From Verrucomicrobiota bacterium (lineage in GTDB: Bacteria > Verrucomicrobiota > Verrucomicrobiia > Limisphaerales > JACPZS01): a DNA stretch of 51,074 nt. The position numbers and the translations under genes were made by a program. The notes beneath the pieces are model-generated. The model searched no databases. It saw nothing but the letters and a program-made list of their open reading frames with translations, and was not told the origin of the DNA. Of the stretch, positions 7,957 to 16,582 are shown piece after piece (within the stretch, counting starts at the first letter, position 1; every line of letters begins with the position of its first letter). Location of the stretch: positions 1 through 51,074 of the forward strand of contig JACPZS010000239.1 of the NCBI GenBank assembly GCA_016195385.1, given 5' to 3'.

Positions 7957-9069
7957 TCAATGCGTGCTCGTGGGCGACTGTTTCTTCGTGGACGTGTTTT
8001 CCGCTTGTGGCTGCTGCGGGCGGGCTTTCGTTTGCAGACGCTGAAGTGAACGCCGGACAAAATCCGCCGGCAACGCAAAGGACGCGACGCGATCCGCGCG
8101 GGCAATATTGAGGCCGATGGCTTTTCCTTCGAGATTGAGCAATGGCCCGCCGCACTGCCAGTTTTGCAGCACGGTGTCATGCTGGATCGCCAGTTCAAAA
8201 CCCTGCGCCCGGCCGCTCAACTTGCTTCCCATGCGGCTCATGCGATCCTCGCGATCGGATTCGCGCCCACCGCCTTCGGATTTTGGCGCCATCAAGTTCA
8301 CCGAAGCGTCAAACTCTTCTTGTTCCCGCCGCACACGCAATTTTACCGATTGGCCTTCGCGAAACTGGCGCAACGTCTTCATGAGTTCGTCGCTCTGCTT
8401 CACCGGCCAATCGTTTACTGCCAGAATCCGATCACCCGGTTTCAATCCGGCGGCTTCGGCGCCCAATCCAGCCATCACGCGAGCGATGCGTGCGTCGGAC
8501 GCCTGGAAGTCCAGTTGCACGCCGATGAACGCTTTTGGGTGCAGAATTTTTCGCGGATGCACGCTCACTATCCCGATGGCCTGCGGCGTCTCGGCGATTC
8601 CCGGCGTCACGACCCATTGCCCAACGGTGACTTCGTCGGTGCTCCATTGAATCGGCACCAAACCACGGGCATTCACTTTCAGCAACGCCACGTCGTTTTC
8701 TTCATCGACTGCCAGCAACTCCGCGGGGACTTCTTTTCCGCTCGCCAGCCAGCAGGATAATTTGCCGGGCTTGATCTCGCTGGCTTTGGTGACCGCCAAT
8801 CCATTCGCATCAACGACCGCGCCCAGCGCCACGGTGTTTCCGTTGAGGTCAATTTTCACCACTGACTGACGCGTGAGTTTGGAAAGCGGCGCGAAAGCTC
8901 GCAGAGTCGCATCCCCGCGCTTGAGCTGGTCGGCAGACAGTTTTCCTTCTTCTGCTTGCGAGATGACGGCAGCGCTGACGAGTGACAACGCTAAAATCAG
9001 CCAACGTCCATTGGCGCGTCGTGTTCGTGGCGCTCTGACTTGGGCGTGGAACTTATGAACGAGGCACAT
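7957..9069 (-). CDS. Degenerate HtrA-like (S1C) protease with internal PDZ domain, probably inactive
   Basis: A 370-residue protein with an N-terminal membrane/signal segment ([17 protein letters not shown], about residues 23-39). The first beta-barrel half is recognisable ([20 protein letters not shown]), but the usual His of the TNxHV motif is replaced by a KAS sequence. NDVALLKV retains the Asp region. A PDZ domain (FIGVQLDFQ to VKLRVRRE, about residues 185-255) comes before, rather than after, the segment [19 protein letters not shown], in which the nucleophile Ser of GNSGGP is a Cys. So the catalytic His is missing and the Ser is changed. The gene begins five bases after an intact HtrA-like gene, so both are probably co-transcribed. 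A chaperone or regulatory partner role is plausible. Confidence 0.82.
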   Translation of the reverse strand: MCLVHKFHAQVRAPRTRRANGRWLILALSLVSAAVISQAEEGKLSADQLKRGDATLRAFAPLSKLTRQSVVKIDLNGNTVALGAVVDANGLAVTKASEIKPGKLSCWLASGKEVPAELLAVDEENDVALLKVNARGLVPIQWSTDEVTVGQWVVTPGIAETPQAIGIVSVHPRKILHPKAFIGVQLDFQASDARIARVMAGLGAEAAGLKPGDRILAVNDWPVKQSDELMKTLRQFREGQSVKLRVRREQEEFDASVNLMAPKSEGGGRESDREDRMSRMGSKLSGRAQGFELAIQHDTVLQNWQCGGPLLNLEGKAIGLNIARADRVASFALPADFVRRSLQRLQTKARPQQPQAENTSTKKQSPTSTH

Positions 9070-9074
9070 GATAA

Positions 9075-10280
9075 TCAGCGACGACGAGGACGGGCCTCCA
9101 CTTTCACCATGACGGAGAGATTGCCCTCACCCCGCAGCAACTCCAATTTCAATTCATCGCCGGGTTTTGCCTCGGCCACCAAACGCCGCAGTGATGCGTA
9201 ATCATGGACTTCATGATCGTTTATCCGCTTCACTATGTCTCCGATTTTCACTCCAGCTTTGAATGCCGGTCCGTTTTCGGGAACGGTTTCCAACTGACAG
9301 CCCGCAGGATGATCGACACCGCGCGCGCCGATCCACGGACGTGGAGGCGATTGGTCGCCGCCCCAGCTTTCGGCCTTCGCCAACCGATCCCACGAATCGC
9401 GAAACGGCGTGATGGGTACATGAAAATTTGCCGCTGCCGAGTCAGCGATCCAACTGTGAATGCCGATCACGCCTCCGCGCATGTCGAACAGCGGCCCGCC
9501 TGAATCGCCAGCTGTGATCGTGCAGTCAGTCTGCAGCGCATCGTCCGCGAATCGAATGATTCGGCCAAGTCGCACCACGACTGGCCGTTCGGGATCGAAC
9601 CCGCCTGGATGGCCCAGCGTGAGCACCCAATCGCCGAGCCGCGCCCGGCTCAAATCCCCCATCTCCACGTGCGGCCACGGCCCATGATCCGTAATCTTCA
9701 TCATGCCGGCATCGACCTCGTGGTTTGTGCCCAGCGTCTTGCCCCGCGCCGTCCTGCCATCGGGAAAAATGAAACGCACATTGCGATTGGGCTCTTCGCA
9801 CACATGCGCCGCGGTCAGCACCAAGCCGTCCTCTGAGATCACTACCGCGCTGCCCGTGGCGCCGCCAACCTGGACGGCGACGACCGCAGACGAAATTTTT
9901 GGCAGGAGCGCTTTGATGTGTTGCTCGATGGCTTTGAAGTCATCAAGCGAAGCCGGGCTGGATTTGCGAAAGGCGGCCGGCAAATTATTCGCGCCGGCGT
10001 TCGCACGCGCTGATTTGTCGTTGGCCGTTTTGATCGGCGGCAAAGCTGCGCGACCAAAGTGCTCGCTGGCATGAACAAGCGCGAGCGTTACGATGGTGAT
10101 CGACCAAATCCGCCGGCTAAATTCTTTTGGAGCCGGCAAGCGCAAGGCGAGCCTGGCGACATCGCGGTTGCTTCCAGCGCACGTATTTCCAAGCAAATTC
10201 TGCCTCGATACTATCATTGAAATGTTGATACCAGACGCGGTGCCAGACGGCATGGTTCGTATCCCGTTCTGGTTTCGCAT
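9075..10280 (-). CDS. HtrA/DegP-like serine protease with one PDZ domain
   Basis: A 401-residue envelope protease with a complete catalytic triad: His in VLTAAHVCEEP, Asp in HEVDAGMMKI, and Ser in TAGDSGGPLF. A C-terminal PDZ domain (PENGPAFKAGVKIGDIVKRI, about residues 325-395) should bind exposed hydrophobic C-termini. A single hydrophobic anchor (IWSITIVTLALVHA) lies near residues 59-72, giving a periplasmic protease. The 58 residues before it are unusual, so the true start could be at a later codon. The annotated ATG is two bases from the end of the upstream VOC gene, which fits coupled translation. The next gene downstream is a degenerate relative, so the pair may act together in envelope protein quality control. 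Confidence 0.87.
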   Translation of the reverse strand: MRNQNGIRTMPSGTASGINISMIVSRQNLLGNTCAGSNRDVARLALRLPAPKEFSRRIWSITIVTLALVHASEHFGRAALPPIKTANDKSARANAGANNLPAAFRKSSPASLDDFKAIEQHIKALLPKISSAVVAVQVGGATGSAVVISEDGLVLTAAHVCEEPNRNVRFIFPDGRTARGKTLGTNHEVDAGMMKITDHGPWPHVEMGDLSRARLGDWVLTLGHPGGFDPERPVVVRLGRIIRFADDALQTDCTITAGDSGGPLFDMRGGVIGIHSWIADSAAANFHVPITPFRDSWDRLAKAESWGGDQSPPRPWIGARGVDHPAGCQLETVPENGPAFKAGVKIGDIVKRINDHEVHDYASLRRLVAEAKPGDELKLELLRGEGNLSVMVKVEARPRRR

Positions 10281-10282
10281 TG

Positions 10283-10651
10283 TCAGAGCTTCTGTCCGAT
10301 GCGTAACAGATTGCCATCCGGGTCAACGACCGCAAACTCTCTCATGCCCCACGGCTTGTTTTCGAGGACATCCATACGCGGGATGCCTTTCCGGGGCAAC
10401 TCCGCCCGGACAAAAGCCCGGTAAATGTCTTCCACGTCCAAAACCCTGATGTAGCACATCGCATGGGATTCAGTGGGTCGAAGCCCCGGGTGGGTGAAGA
10501 AGTGAAGTTCCACCGTGTCCCGAGTCAGGATGGCGTAGGAATACGGCTCGCCCCAAATTTTGCCGTCAAAGCCCAGCCTCTTAAAAAACTTCAGCGTGTC
10601 ATGCACAGACCGACTGGGCAGTATTGGAATGGCGATGTCGTGTTTTAGCAT
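10283..10651 (-). CDS. VOC-superfamily protein (bleomycin resistance/glyoxalase fold)
   Basis: A 122-residue protein starting MLKHDIAIPILPSRSV. The pattern PILPSRSVHDTLKFFKRLGF at the start and the ending MREFAVVDPDGNLLRIGQKL are the paired beta-alpha-beta-beta-beta modules of the vicinal oxygen chelate fold, in the bleomycin-resistance-protein-like branch (VELHFFTHPG in the middle). The start at 10651 is chosen because the fold begins there, not at the upstream in-frame ATG 10717, which would overlap the cytochrome gene. Such proteins bind drugs or act as metal enzymes. Resistance to bleomycin is only a family label; the substrate cannot be predicted. Confidence 0.82.
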   Translation of the reverse strand: MLKHDIAIPILPSRSVHDTLKFFKRLGFDGKIWGEPYSYAILTRDTVELHFFTHPGLRPTESHAMCYIRVLDVEDIYRAFVRAELPRKGIPRMDVLENKPWGMREFAVVDPDGNLLRIGQKL

Positions 10652-10697
10652 GAGAAGGGATGCTGGCGAACGAAATGCTAACGCCAGAGCGGTGCTT

Positions 10698-11678
10698 TTA
10701 TTTCGCGCCCTGGTCAATCCACGCGCGCACCAAAGCCACTTGTTCCGGCGTCAATGGTTTCGCCGGTGGCCCTCCAGGTCCGCGGCCACCACCCTGCCCG
10801 CCTTGTCCATCGGGACCACCTGGCCCGCGCTCGTTTCCCGGCCCACCAGGCCCACCGGGGCCGCCGGGGCCGCCGAAGTTGGGTCGAGGTAACGCCGCGT
10901 TCAAACCTTCACGCAGTTTTTCTTCGTTGAGTGAACCGCTTTTGTCCGTATCGAAATCCGTTGCCCACTTGGTGAACGTGTTCTTCAGTTCGGCGCGCGT
11001 CAGCGATCCATCCTTGTCGGCATCCGCTGCGGCGAAAAATGCCGGCCCGATGAATCGGCCGGGGCCACCACCACGTCCGCCACGTCCTCCGCCCGGCCCG
11101 CCTTGCGGCGGAGGCAGCACTTCGCCGAGGCGCTCGCTAAATTGTTCCTGTGTCAGTTTGCCGGCTTTCTCGGTGTCGAGTTTATCAAACCAAGCGTCCG
11201 CCAGTGCCGTGAATTCCGGTTTGGAAAGTTTTTGATCCGAGTTCTTGTCGCCCTGTGAAAGCATCTGCGGCGCGATAAACATGCCCGGGCCAAATCCGCC
11301 TCGTCCGCCTGGGCCACCGGGACCTCCAGGTCCGCCGGGCCCACCCGGACGCCGCTTGGGTGGCATGGCCTTTTCCTCGTCCAGTTGCGCGACGGCGATG
11401 ACGAGCGGACTGTCCTTGCTTTTGCCAGGGATGACGACTTTGCCGTCTTCACTGCCTTTGAGGACGGCTTCCAAGCTGTCGAGGCGTAAATCGCCACGGT
11501 GACGTTCCTCGCCGTGGCAGCCAAAGCAGGACGCCTCGAAGATGGGCCGGATGTCTTTGGCGTAGGTGACACCCTTTTGCGTGGCGGGCGCGGGAAGTTT
11601 GGTAAGATCCAATTCAGCGGCCAGGATGGACCAGGTCGTGGTCGCGAGGCCGATGGCGGTAATGGCGATTCGGTTCAT
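10698..11678 (-). CDS. Secreted cytochrome c (PSCyt1-type) domain interrupted by EF-hands and Gly-Pro repeats
   Basis: A 326-residue exported protein (MNRIAITAIGLATTTWSILA, signal peptide). Residues about 28-108 are a planctomycete/verrucomicrobial cytochrome domain with one haem-binding site, CFGCH, then RGDLRLDS and KAMPPKRR. In this family MPPxx normally runs straight on into LTxEQVxLLRxWIDQGA. Here that end (LTPEQVALVRAWIDQGAK) appears only at the extreme C-terminus. In between are about 200 residues holding two Gly-Pro-Gly blocks and four EF-hand-like loops (GDKNSDQKLSKPEF, DTEKAGKLTQEQF, DADKDGSLTRAEL, DTDKSGSLNEEKL). The loops have Asp at positions 1, 3 and 5, so calcium binding is likely. 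Probably a periplasmic or surface electron-carrier protein. The start at 11678 gives a proper signal peptide. Confidence 0.85.
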   Translation of the reverse strand: MNRIAITAIGLATTTWSILAAELDLTKLPAPATQKGVTYAKDIRPIFEASCFGCHGEERHRGDLRLDSLEAVLKGSEDGKVVIPGKSKDSPLVIAVAQLDEEKAMPPKRRPGGPGGPGGPGGPGGRGGFGPGMFIAPQMLSQGDKNSDQKLSKPEFTALADAWFDKLDTEKAGKLTQEQFSERLGEVLPPPQGGPGGGRGGRGGGPGRFIGPAFFAAADADKDGSLTRAELKNTFTKWATDFDTDKSGSLNEEKLREGLNAALPRPNFGGPGGPGGPGGPGNERGPGGPDGQGGQGGGRGPGGPPAKPLTPEQVALVRAWIDQGAK

Positions 11679-11895
11679 AATGAATTTGACACGCAGCGTT
11701 TCGTTGCTGACAAGCATAGAGACAACTGCGGTGTCCGTTCGGTTACAGAACGGTTTCAGAAAAAACGGCGCGCGCGGAAAACTTGACGACTCTCGGTTGG
11801 AGACGGATGCAAGCGTGCCTTGAATCCCATCCAAGATTTGTCTCCCTTACCAAAGATTCTCAGTTAATATGATCAGGTCTTAGACGTTAAATTGC

Positions 11896-14028
11896 ATGAT
11901 ACCGAAATTATTTTCCGAATTGGGCCTGTCCGATGAACTGCTCAAAGCCGTCGATAAGCTGGGCTTCGAGCAGGCCGCGCCGATTCAAGCCGCCGCCGTG
12001 CCGGTGCTGTTGGAAGGCAAGGATGTTGTCGGCCAGTCGCAAACCGGATCGGGCAAGACGGCCGCGTTTGGCATTCCGGCCGTCCAACTGGTGGATGCGC
12101 ATCAACGCGCCACGCAGGTGCTCATCCTCTGCCCGACCCGCGAATTGGCCGTGCAAGTTTCGGAAGAAATTCACAAGCTAACGTTCTTCAAACGCGGCGT
12201 CCACGCGCTGCCGATTTATGGCGGGCAATCATACGAACGCCAGTTTTTCGGCCTCAAGCAGGGGGCGCAAATCGTCATCGGCACGCCGGGGCGCGTCATG
12301 GATCACATGCGGCGCAGCACTTTGCGGCTCGACGCGTTGAAGATGGTGATCCTCGACGAGGCGGACGTGATGTTGAACATGGGTTTTCGCGACGACATCG
12401 AGTTGATCCTCCAAAGCGTGCCGGCGACCCGGCAAACGGTGTTTTTTTCCGCGACGATGCCCAGGCCGATTCGGGATCTGATCGAAAAGTATGCGCGCTC
12501 GCCGGTGAACATCAGCATTGAGCAAAAGGCGATGACGGTGCCGACGGTGGAGCAGGTTTATTACGAGGTGGATCGTCGATACAAGATCGAAGCGCTCACG
12601 CGACTGATCGACGTGCGGGATCTCAAGCTGGGCATTATTTTCTGCAACACCAAGCGCATGGTCGATGAACTGGTCGATCAACTGAATGCGCAGGGCTATT
12701 CCGCCGACCGGCTCCACGGCGACATGAGCCAGATGATGCGCGACCGCGTGATGAACAAGTTCCGCAAATCGGGACTGGATTTTCTGGTCGCCACGGATGT
12801 TGCCGCGCGCGGCATTGACGTGGATGACATCGAGGTCGTCTTCAATTACGACGTGCCGTACGACGTGGAAGATTACGTGCATCGGATCGGGCGCACGGGC
12901 CGCGCCGGGCGCAGCGGCGTGGCGATCACGTTCGTTTCCGGCCGCGAACTTTTTCAGATTCGGCAAATCGAACGCTTCACCAACTCGCGCATCCAGCGAG
13001 GCCGTGTGCCCTCGCGCAACGAAGTCGAGGAGGCGCGCGCCGACGTCTTCCTGGGAAAAATCCGCGCCACGCTCGCCAGCGGGGAGTTTCGCGCGCAGCA
13101 ACCCATGATCGAGCGGTTGCTCGAGGAAGGCTTTGCTTCGACGGACATTGCCGCCGCGCTGCTGCATCAACTCAAAAGCGGCGAAACCCAGGTGGCTGCC
13201 AAAGCGCCGCCCAACATCGACCGGCCGCCAGTCGAGCGCCCGCCTTACCGCGAGGCCCGCGAACGCCCGCCTTATGGCGAAACGCGCGAGCGGCGGCCTT
13301 ATCGGGAAGAACGCGAGCGGCCGCCGTACAGTGAAAAGCGTGAACGTCCGTCGTACGTTGAAGGTCGTGGAAGGCCACCGTATGATGAAGCGCGCCAGCG
13401 TCCAGGCTTTCGCAGCAACCGCGACGAACCACCGCGCGCGCGCGCCTTTGAGCCGCGCGAAGCTCGTCCATTCAAGGCACCGGTGGCGGTGGCGCGTCCG
13501 GTGGTGCCGCTGAAACCAGCGCAGACTCGCGTGGCGCCGGCACCAGTTCCCGCGAAGCCTGCCGCTGTTGCCGCCGAGCCACCGTCCGCGGCGCAAACTG
13601 AGATCAGTGCGTCGCCAAATTCGCTTCCCTCGCCAATGGCGCCGTTCGAGAAAACCGCCATGGAAGCGCCGCCGATTTCCAAACGCTCGGCTCCGCTTCG
13701 CGAGCCGGTGGCGCGCCCCAAACCGCTTGGCGCACGCGCGCTGCGGAAGAAACCCTGGCTGGCGGCGACCAATGAATCCGGAGTGGCGGTTTCCACCGAG
13801 TTGACACGTCTGCACATGAACGTGGGCGAAGAAATGGGCGTCACGCACGAAGATGTCGTCAACGCCATCGCGGGCGAAACCGGACTGCCCGCCAAGGTGG
13901 TTGACAAAGTGGACCTGCGCGAACGTCACTTGTTTGCTTCGGTCGCGACGGAGCACGTGTATGCGATCATTTCCAAACTCAACCGCTCGTCGATCAAGGG
14001 GCAGCGGCTCCGGGTAAAAGTGGCGTGA
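11896..14028 (+). CDS. deaD: DEAD-box RNA helicase with decapeptide repeats and DbpA-type RNA-binding domain
   Basis: A 710-residue ATP-dependent RNA helicase of the DeaD/CsdA type. The Q motif (FEQAAPIQAAAVP) is near residue 25, Walker A is QTGSGKT (49-55), Walker B is DEAD (154-157), motif III is SAT (about 186-188), and the second RecA domain includes ATDVAARGIDVDD and HRIGRTGRAGRSG. Residues about 447-501 carry a string of ten-residue charged repeats (RPPYREARE type) followed by a Pro/Ala-rich linker. The last 75 residues (LTRLHMNVGEEMGV to QGRLRVKVA-like end) form a DbpA RNA-binding domain. It should unwind structured RNA in ribosome assembly, cold adaptation or decay. The symbol reflects family resemblance, not proven orthology. 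It is followed by ptsN-like and argS genes on the same strand, separated by over 100 bases. Confidence 0.92.
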   Translation: MIPKLFSELGLSDELLKAVDKLGFEQAAPIQAAAVPVLLEGKDVVGQSQTGSGKTAAFGIPAVQLVDAHQRATQVLILCPTRELAVQVSEEIHKLTFFKRGVHALPIYGGQSYERQFFGLKQGAQIVIGTPGRVMDHMRRSTLRLDALKMVILDEADVMLNMGFRDDIELILQSVPATRQTVFFSATMPRPIRDLIEKYARSPVNISIEQKAMTVPTVEQVYYEVDRRYKIEALTRLIDVRDLKLGIIFCNTKRMVDELVDQLNAQGYSADRLHGDMSQMMRDRVMNKFRKSGLDFLVATDVAARGIDVDDIEVVFNYDVPYDVEDYVHRIGRTGRAGRSGVAITFVSGRELFQIRQIERFTNSRIQRGRVPSRNEVEEARADVFLGKIRATLASGEFRAQQPMIERLLEEGFASTDIAAALLHQLKSGETQVAAKAPPNIDRPPVERPPYREARERPPYGETRERRPYREERERPPYSEKRERPSYVEGRGRPPYDEARQRPGFRSNRDEPPRARAFEPREARPFKAPVAVARPVVPLKPAQTRVAPAPVPAKPAAVAAEPPSAAQTEISASPNSLPSPMAPFEKTAMEAPPISKRSAPLREPVARPKPLGARALRKKPWLAATNESGVAVSTELTRLHMNVGEEMGVTHEDVVNAIAGETGLPAKVVDKVDLRERHLFASVATEHVYAIISKLNRSSIKGQRLRVKVA

Positions 14029-14159
14029 GCGAGCCAGCGTATTTTACAAGTAAAGCAGGCGCTAAACTTGCATTTCGGACGGCCGCAAATTGAAGTTCTT
14101 GAATTCCCTCTTGAAAAGCCCCACCGCTTGGGGCGAAATGCCCGCAGTCGAATCGATGT

Positions 14160-14627
14160 ATGAATCTCGGTGACATTTTTGGCCCGGAACAGATTATTGC
14201 GGAAATGAAAGCGGCCAATCGCTGGGAGGCGATTGATGAATTGCTGACCAATCTGATTAGCACGGGCAAAATCAAGCCGGAGCACCGTGAATCCATCGCC
14301 GCCGTGATCAAAAAGCGGGAAACTTCCATGAGCACGGGCATCGGTTTTGGCGTCGGCATCCCGCACGCTTCGACCGACCTCATTCCGGAAGTGATCGGCG
14401 CCTTCGGCCGCTCGAAGCTGGGCGTTAACTTCGATGCGCTGGATAATCAACCCGTCAGCTTGGTGATGTTGTTTCTCGTGCCCCTCGGACAATTTCAAAA
14501 ACATCTCCACACGCTGGCGGGCATTGCCAAGACGCTTCATCGAAAAGAATTGCGACAGGCCATCGAAAGCGCCCCCGATGCCGCCGCGATTTACACGGTC
14601 ATCAAAGGACAGGGCGGTGCGAAATAG
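14160..14627 (+). CDS. PTS EIIA-type protein (nitrogen/fructose class)
   Basis: A 155-residue protein matching the PTS IIA fructose/mannitol/Ntr domain (PF00359-type). The active-site motif is STGIGFGVGIPHAST with phosphorylatable His69. Other family signs are KKRETSMSTG before it and LVMLFLVPLGQFQKHLHTLA after it. No sugar-binding EIIB or EIIC genes are nearby, so a regulatory role like PtsN is more likely than sugar uptake. The small size and stand-alone domain agree with this. Its position between a helicase gene and argS gives no functional hint. Confidence 0.88.
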   Translation: MNLGDIFGPEQIIAEMKAANRWEAIDELLTNLISTGKIKPEHRESIAAVIKKRETSMSTGIGFGVGIPHASTDLIPEVIGAFGRSKLGVNFDALDNQPVSLVMLFLVPLGQFQKHLHTLAGIAKTLHRKELRQAIESAPDAAAIYTVIKGQGGAK

Positions 14628-14714
14628 CTTTTCCACGGCGTTGGCGGCCGCAATGCGCTGCGTTCATCAAGCTGTCAGCCTCCACGGTCCGTCGTTTTCC
14701 CCACGCTAACTTCC

Positions 14715-16469
14715 GTGTTGCACCAATTCATCGAGCGGGCCGTCCAGCAAGCGGTGGCGAAAGTTTTGCCCGACGCCGACATGTCCAGCGTGCTCGTCCG
14801 CCCGTGTCCCGATCCCAAATTCGGCGATTACCAGACGAACGCGCTCATGTCGCTGGCCAAGGAGCGCAAACTCAATCCGTGTCAGTTGGCCGCCGACGTG
14901 TTGACGCAACTCAATGTCAGCGAATGGTGCGAGAAAGTCGAGATCGCGGGCGCGGGCTTCCTCAACTTCCGGCTCAAAGTCTCCGCGTTGGAGCAAACGC
15001 TCGCGGCGGTGGCACGGGGCGGGCATTTGTTTTTTGAGAAGGCCGCCGAACCGCGAACCATCGTCATCGACTTCAGTTCGCCCAACGTCGCCAAACCGAT
15101 GCACGTCGGCCACATTCGCTCCACGGTTCTGGGCGACTGCCTCGCGCGCACGCTGCGTTTGCTCGGACACCGGGTCGTGACCGACAACCACATCGGCGAC
15201 TGGGGCACGCAATTCGGTAAACTCTTGCTCGGCTGGAAGGGGCAGCTTGACCGTGCGGCTCTCGCCGCTGATCCCATTGGTGAAATGGAACGTCTCTACA
15301 AATCCACTAATGCCGCGTGCGAGACTGACGCAGATTTGCTGGAACGCGCGCGGCAGGAATTGGTGAAGCTTCAAAACGGCGACGCTGAAAATCTGGTCAT
15401 CTGGCGTGAGATGATCGAATTATCGCAGCATCAATTCGACACGCTTTACGGGCGGCTCGGCGTGGAATTCGATTTCACTCTTGGCGAAAGTTTTTACAAC
15501 CCGCGCCTCAAGCAAGTTGTCGCCGAACTGCGCGAGCGCGGCATCGCCCGCGAAAGCGAAGGCGCGATTTGCGTTTTCTCGGACGGCTCGCTGCCGCCCA
15601 AGGAAGATCCGTTCCTCAAGCAACAAGATGGCCAGTGGACGCCCAATCCGTGCCTTATCCAAAAAAGCGACGGCGCGGCCAATTACGCAACGACGGATCT
15701 GGCAACGCTAGCCTACCGGTTTGAAACCTGGCAGCCTGCAGAAATTGTTTACGTCACGGACGGCCGCCAGCAGCTCCACTTTCGACAGCTCTTCGCGATT
15801 TTTCGTCGCTGGCATCCAGATGCCAAAGTGAAACTTTCCCACGTCTGGTTCGGTTCCATTCTCGGCGAAAACAACACGCCGTTCAAAACCCGCTCTGGCG
15901 AGACAGTGAAACTGGCGGAGTTGCTCGACGAAGCGGAAAGCCGCGCCTTGGCGATCGTGAGCGAGAAGAATCCAAACTTGAGCGAGACGGAACGGCGTGA
16001 AATCGCGCGCGTCATCGGCCTCGGCGCCATCAAATACGCGGACTTGTCGCCGAACCGGCAAAGCGACTACGTCTTTAGCTGGGACAAAATGCTGTCCTTC
16101 GCCGGCAACACAGCGCCCTACTTGCAATACGCCTACGCGCGCATCCGCAGCATCTTTCGCAAGGCCGGAGCGGGGATGAGTCCGGCTGCGGAAATTCGGC
16201 TCATCGCGACGGAAGAAATCACGCTGGCCAAAAAACTTTTGCACTTCGGCCTTGTGCTCGAAGCCGTGACCGAAGATTACCGGCCCAATTATCTCTGCAA
16301 TTATCTCTACGAACTGGCCGGTGTTTTCACGGGCTTCTATGAAGCGTGCCCCGTCCTCAAGGCTGCCGACGCCGAGCGCGCCTCGCGGCTTGCGCTGTGT
16401 GACTTGACAAGCCGCGTGCTCCAGCAAGGCTTGGCGCTGCTCGGCATCGAGACGGTCGAGCAGATGTAA
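14715..16469 (+). CDS. argS: Arginyl-tRNA synthetase
   Basis: A 584-residue class I aminoacyl-tRNA synthetase that charges tRNA-Arg in the cytoplasm. The N-terminal additional domain (residues about 1-110) carries CPDPKFGDYQTNAL. The catalytic domain shows SSPNVAKPMHVGHIRSTVLG, with the HIGH-type signature as H130-V-G-H133, then DNHIGDWGTQFGKLL, YVTDGRQQLHF, and the anticodon-binding C-terminal domain with NTAPYLQYAYARI. Like many ArgS enzymes it has no classical KMSKS; SRSGE-like residues (KTRSGETVKLAEL) stand in its place. It starts with GTG (14715), the only start that keeps the full N-terminal domain, with a weak upstream ribosome site. It is 87 bases downstream of the PTS IIA gene and could be co-transcribed. 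Confidence 0.96.
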   Translation: MLHQFIERAVQQAVAKVLPDADMSSVLVRPCPDPKFGDYQTNALMSLAKERKLNPCQLAADVLTQLNVSEWCEKVEIAGAGFLNFRLKVSALEQTLAAVARGGHLFFEKAAEPRTIVIDFSSPNVAKPMHVGHIRSTVLGDCLARTLRLLGHRVVTDNHIGDWGTQFGKLLLGWKGQLDRAALAADPIGEMERLYKSTNAACETDADLLERARQELVKLQNGDAENLVIWREMIELSQHQFDTLYGRLGVEFDFTLGESFYNPRLKQVVAELRERGIARESEGAICVFSDGSLPPKEDPFLKQQDGQWTPNPCLIQKSDGAANYATTDLATLAYRFETWQPAEIVYVTDGRQQLHFRQLFAIFRRWHPDAKVKLSHVWFGSILGENNTPFKTRSGETVKLAELLDEAESRALAIVSEKNPNLSETERREIARVIGLGAIKYADLSPNRQSDYVFSWDKMLSFAGNTAPYLQYAYARIRSIFRKAGAGMSPAAEIRLIATEEITLAKKLLHFGLVLEAVTEDYRPNYLCNYLYELAGVFTGFYEACPVLKAADAERASRLALCDLTSRVLQQGLALLGIETVEQM

Positions 16470-16526
16470 CGCATAGGCATTCCGGTCTGGCGGTGGATTC
16501 CACTCAAAGAATTTCAAAACCAACGC

Positions 16527-16564
16527 TTGACGTTTAATACTACCATAGTAATACTACCGCAGTA
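16527..16564 (+). promoter_or_regulatory. Promoter overlapped by two BlaI-type operators
   Basis: TTGACG (16527-16532) is a good -35 hexamer, and TAATAC/AATACT (16549-16555) about 16-17 bases on can serve as a -10. Two near-palindromes, TACTACCATAGTA (16538-16550, arms exact) and TACTACCGCAGTA (16552-16564, one arm mismatch), overlap the spacer and the -10 region. TACTA/TAGTA arms match the BlaI/MecI operator half-site TACTAC. The repressor gene starts 19 bases downstream, so this is probably autoregulated. Confidence 0.72.
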
Positions 16565-16582
16565 ACACAAAACGCATACTCC

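Noticed and set aside
10660-11235. Long plus-strand frame rich in Pro-Gly
   Set aside because: It is the antisense shadow of the Gly-Pro blocks in the minus-strand cytochrome gene; the minus-strand frame has a signal peptide and recognised domains.
12229-13956. Minus-strand frame of 575 residues opposite the helicase
   Set aside because: It is a GC-driven open frame antisense to the recognised DEAD-box helicase, rich in His/Arg and with no domain.
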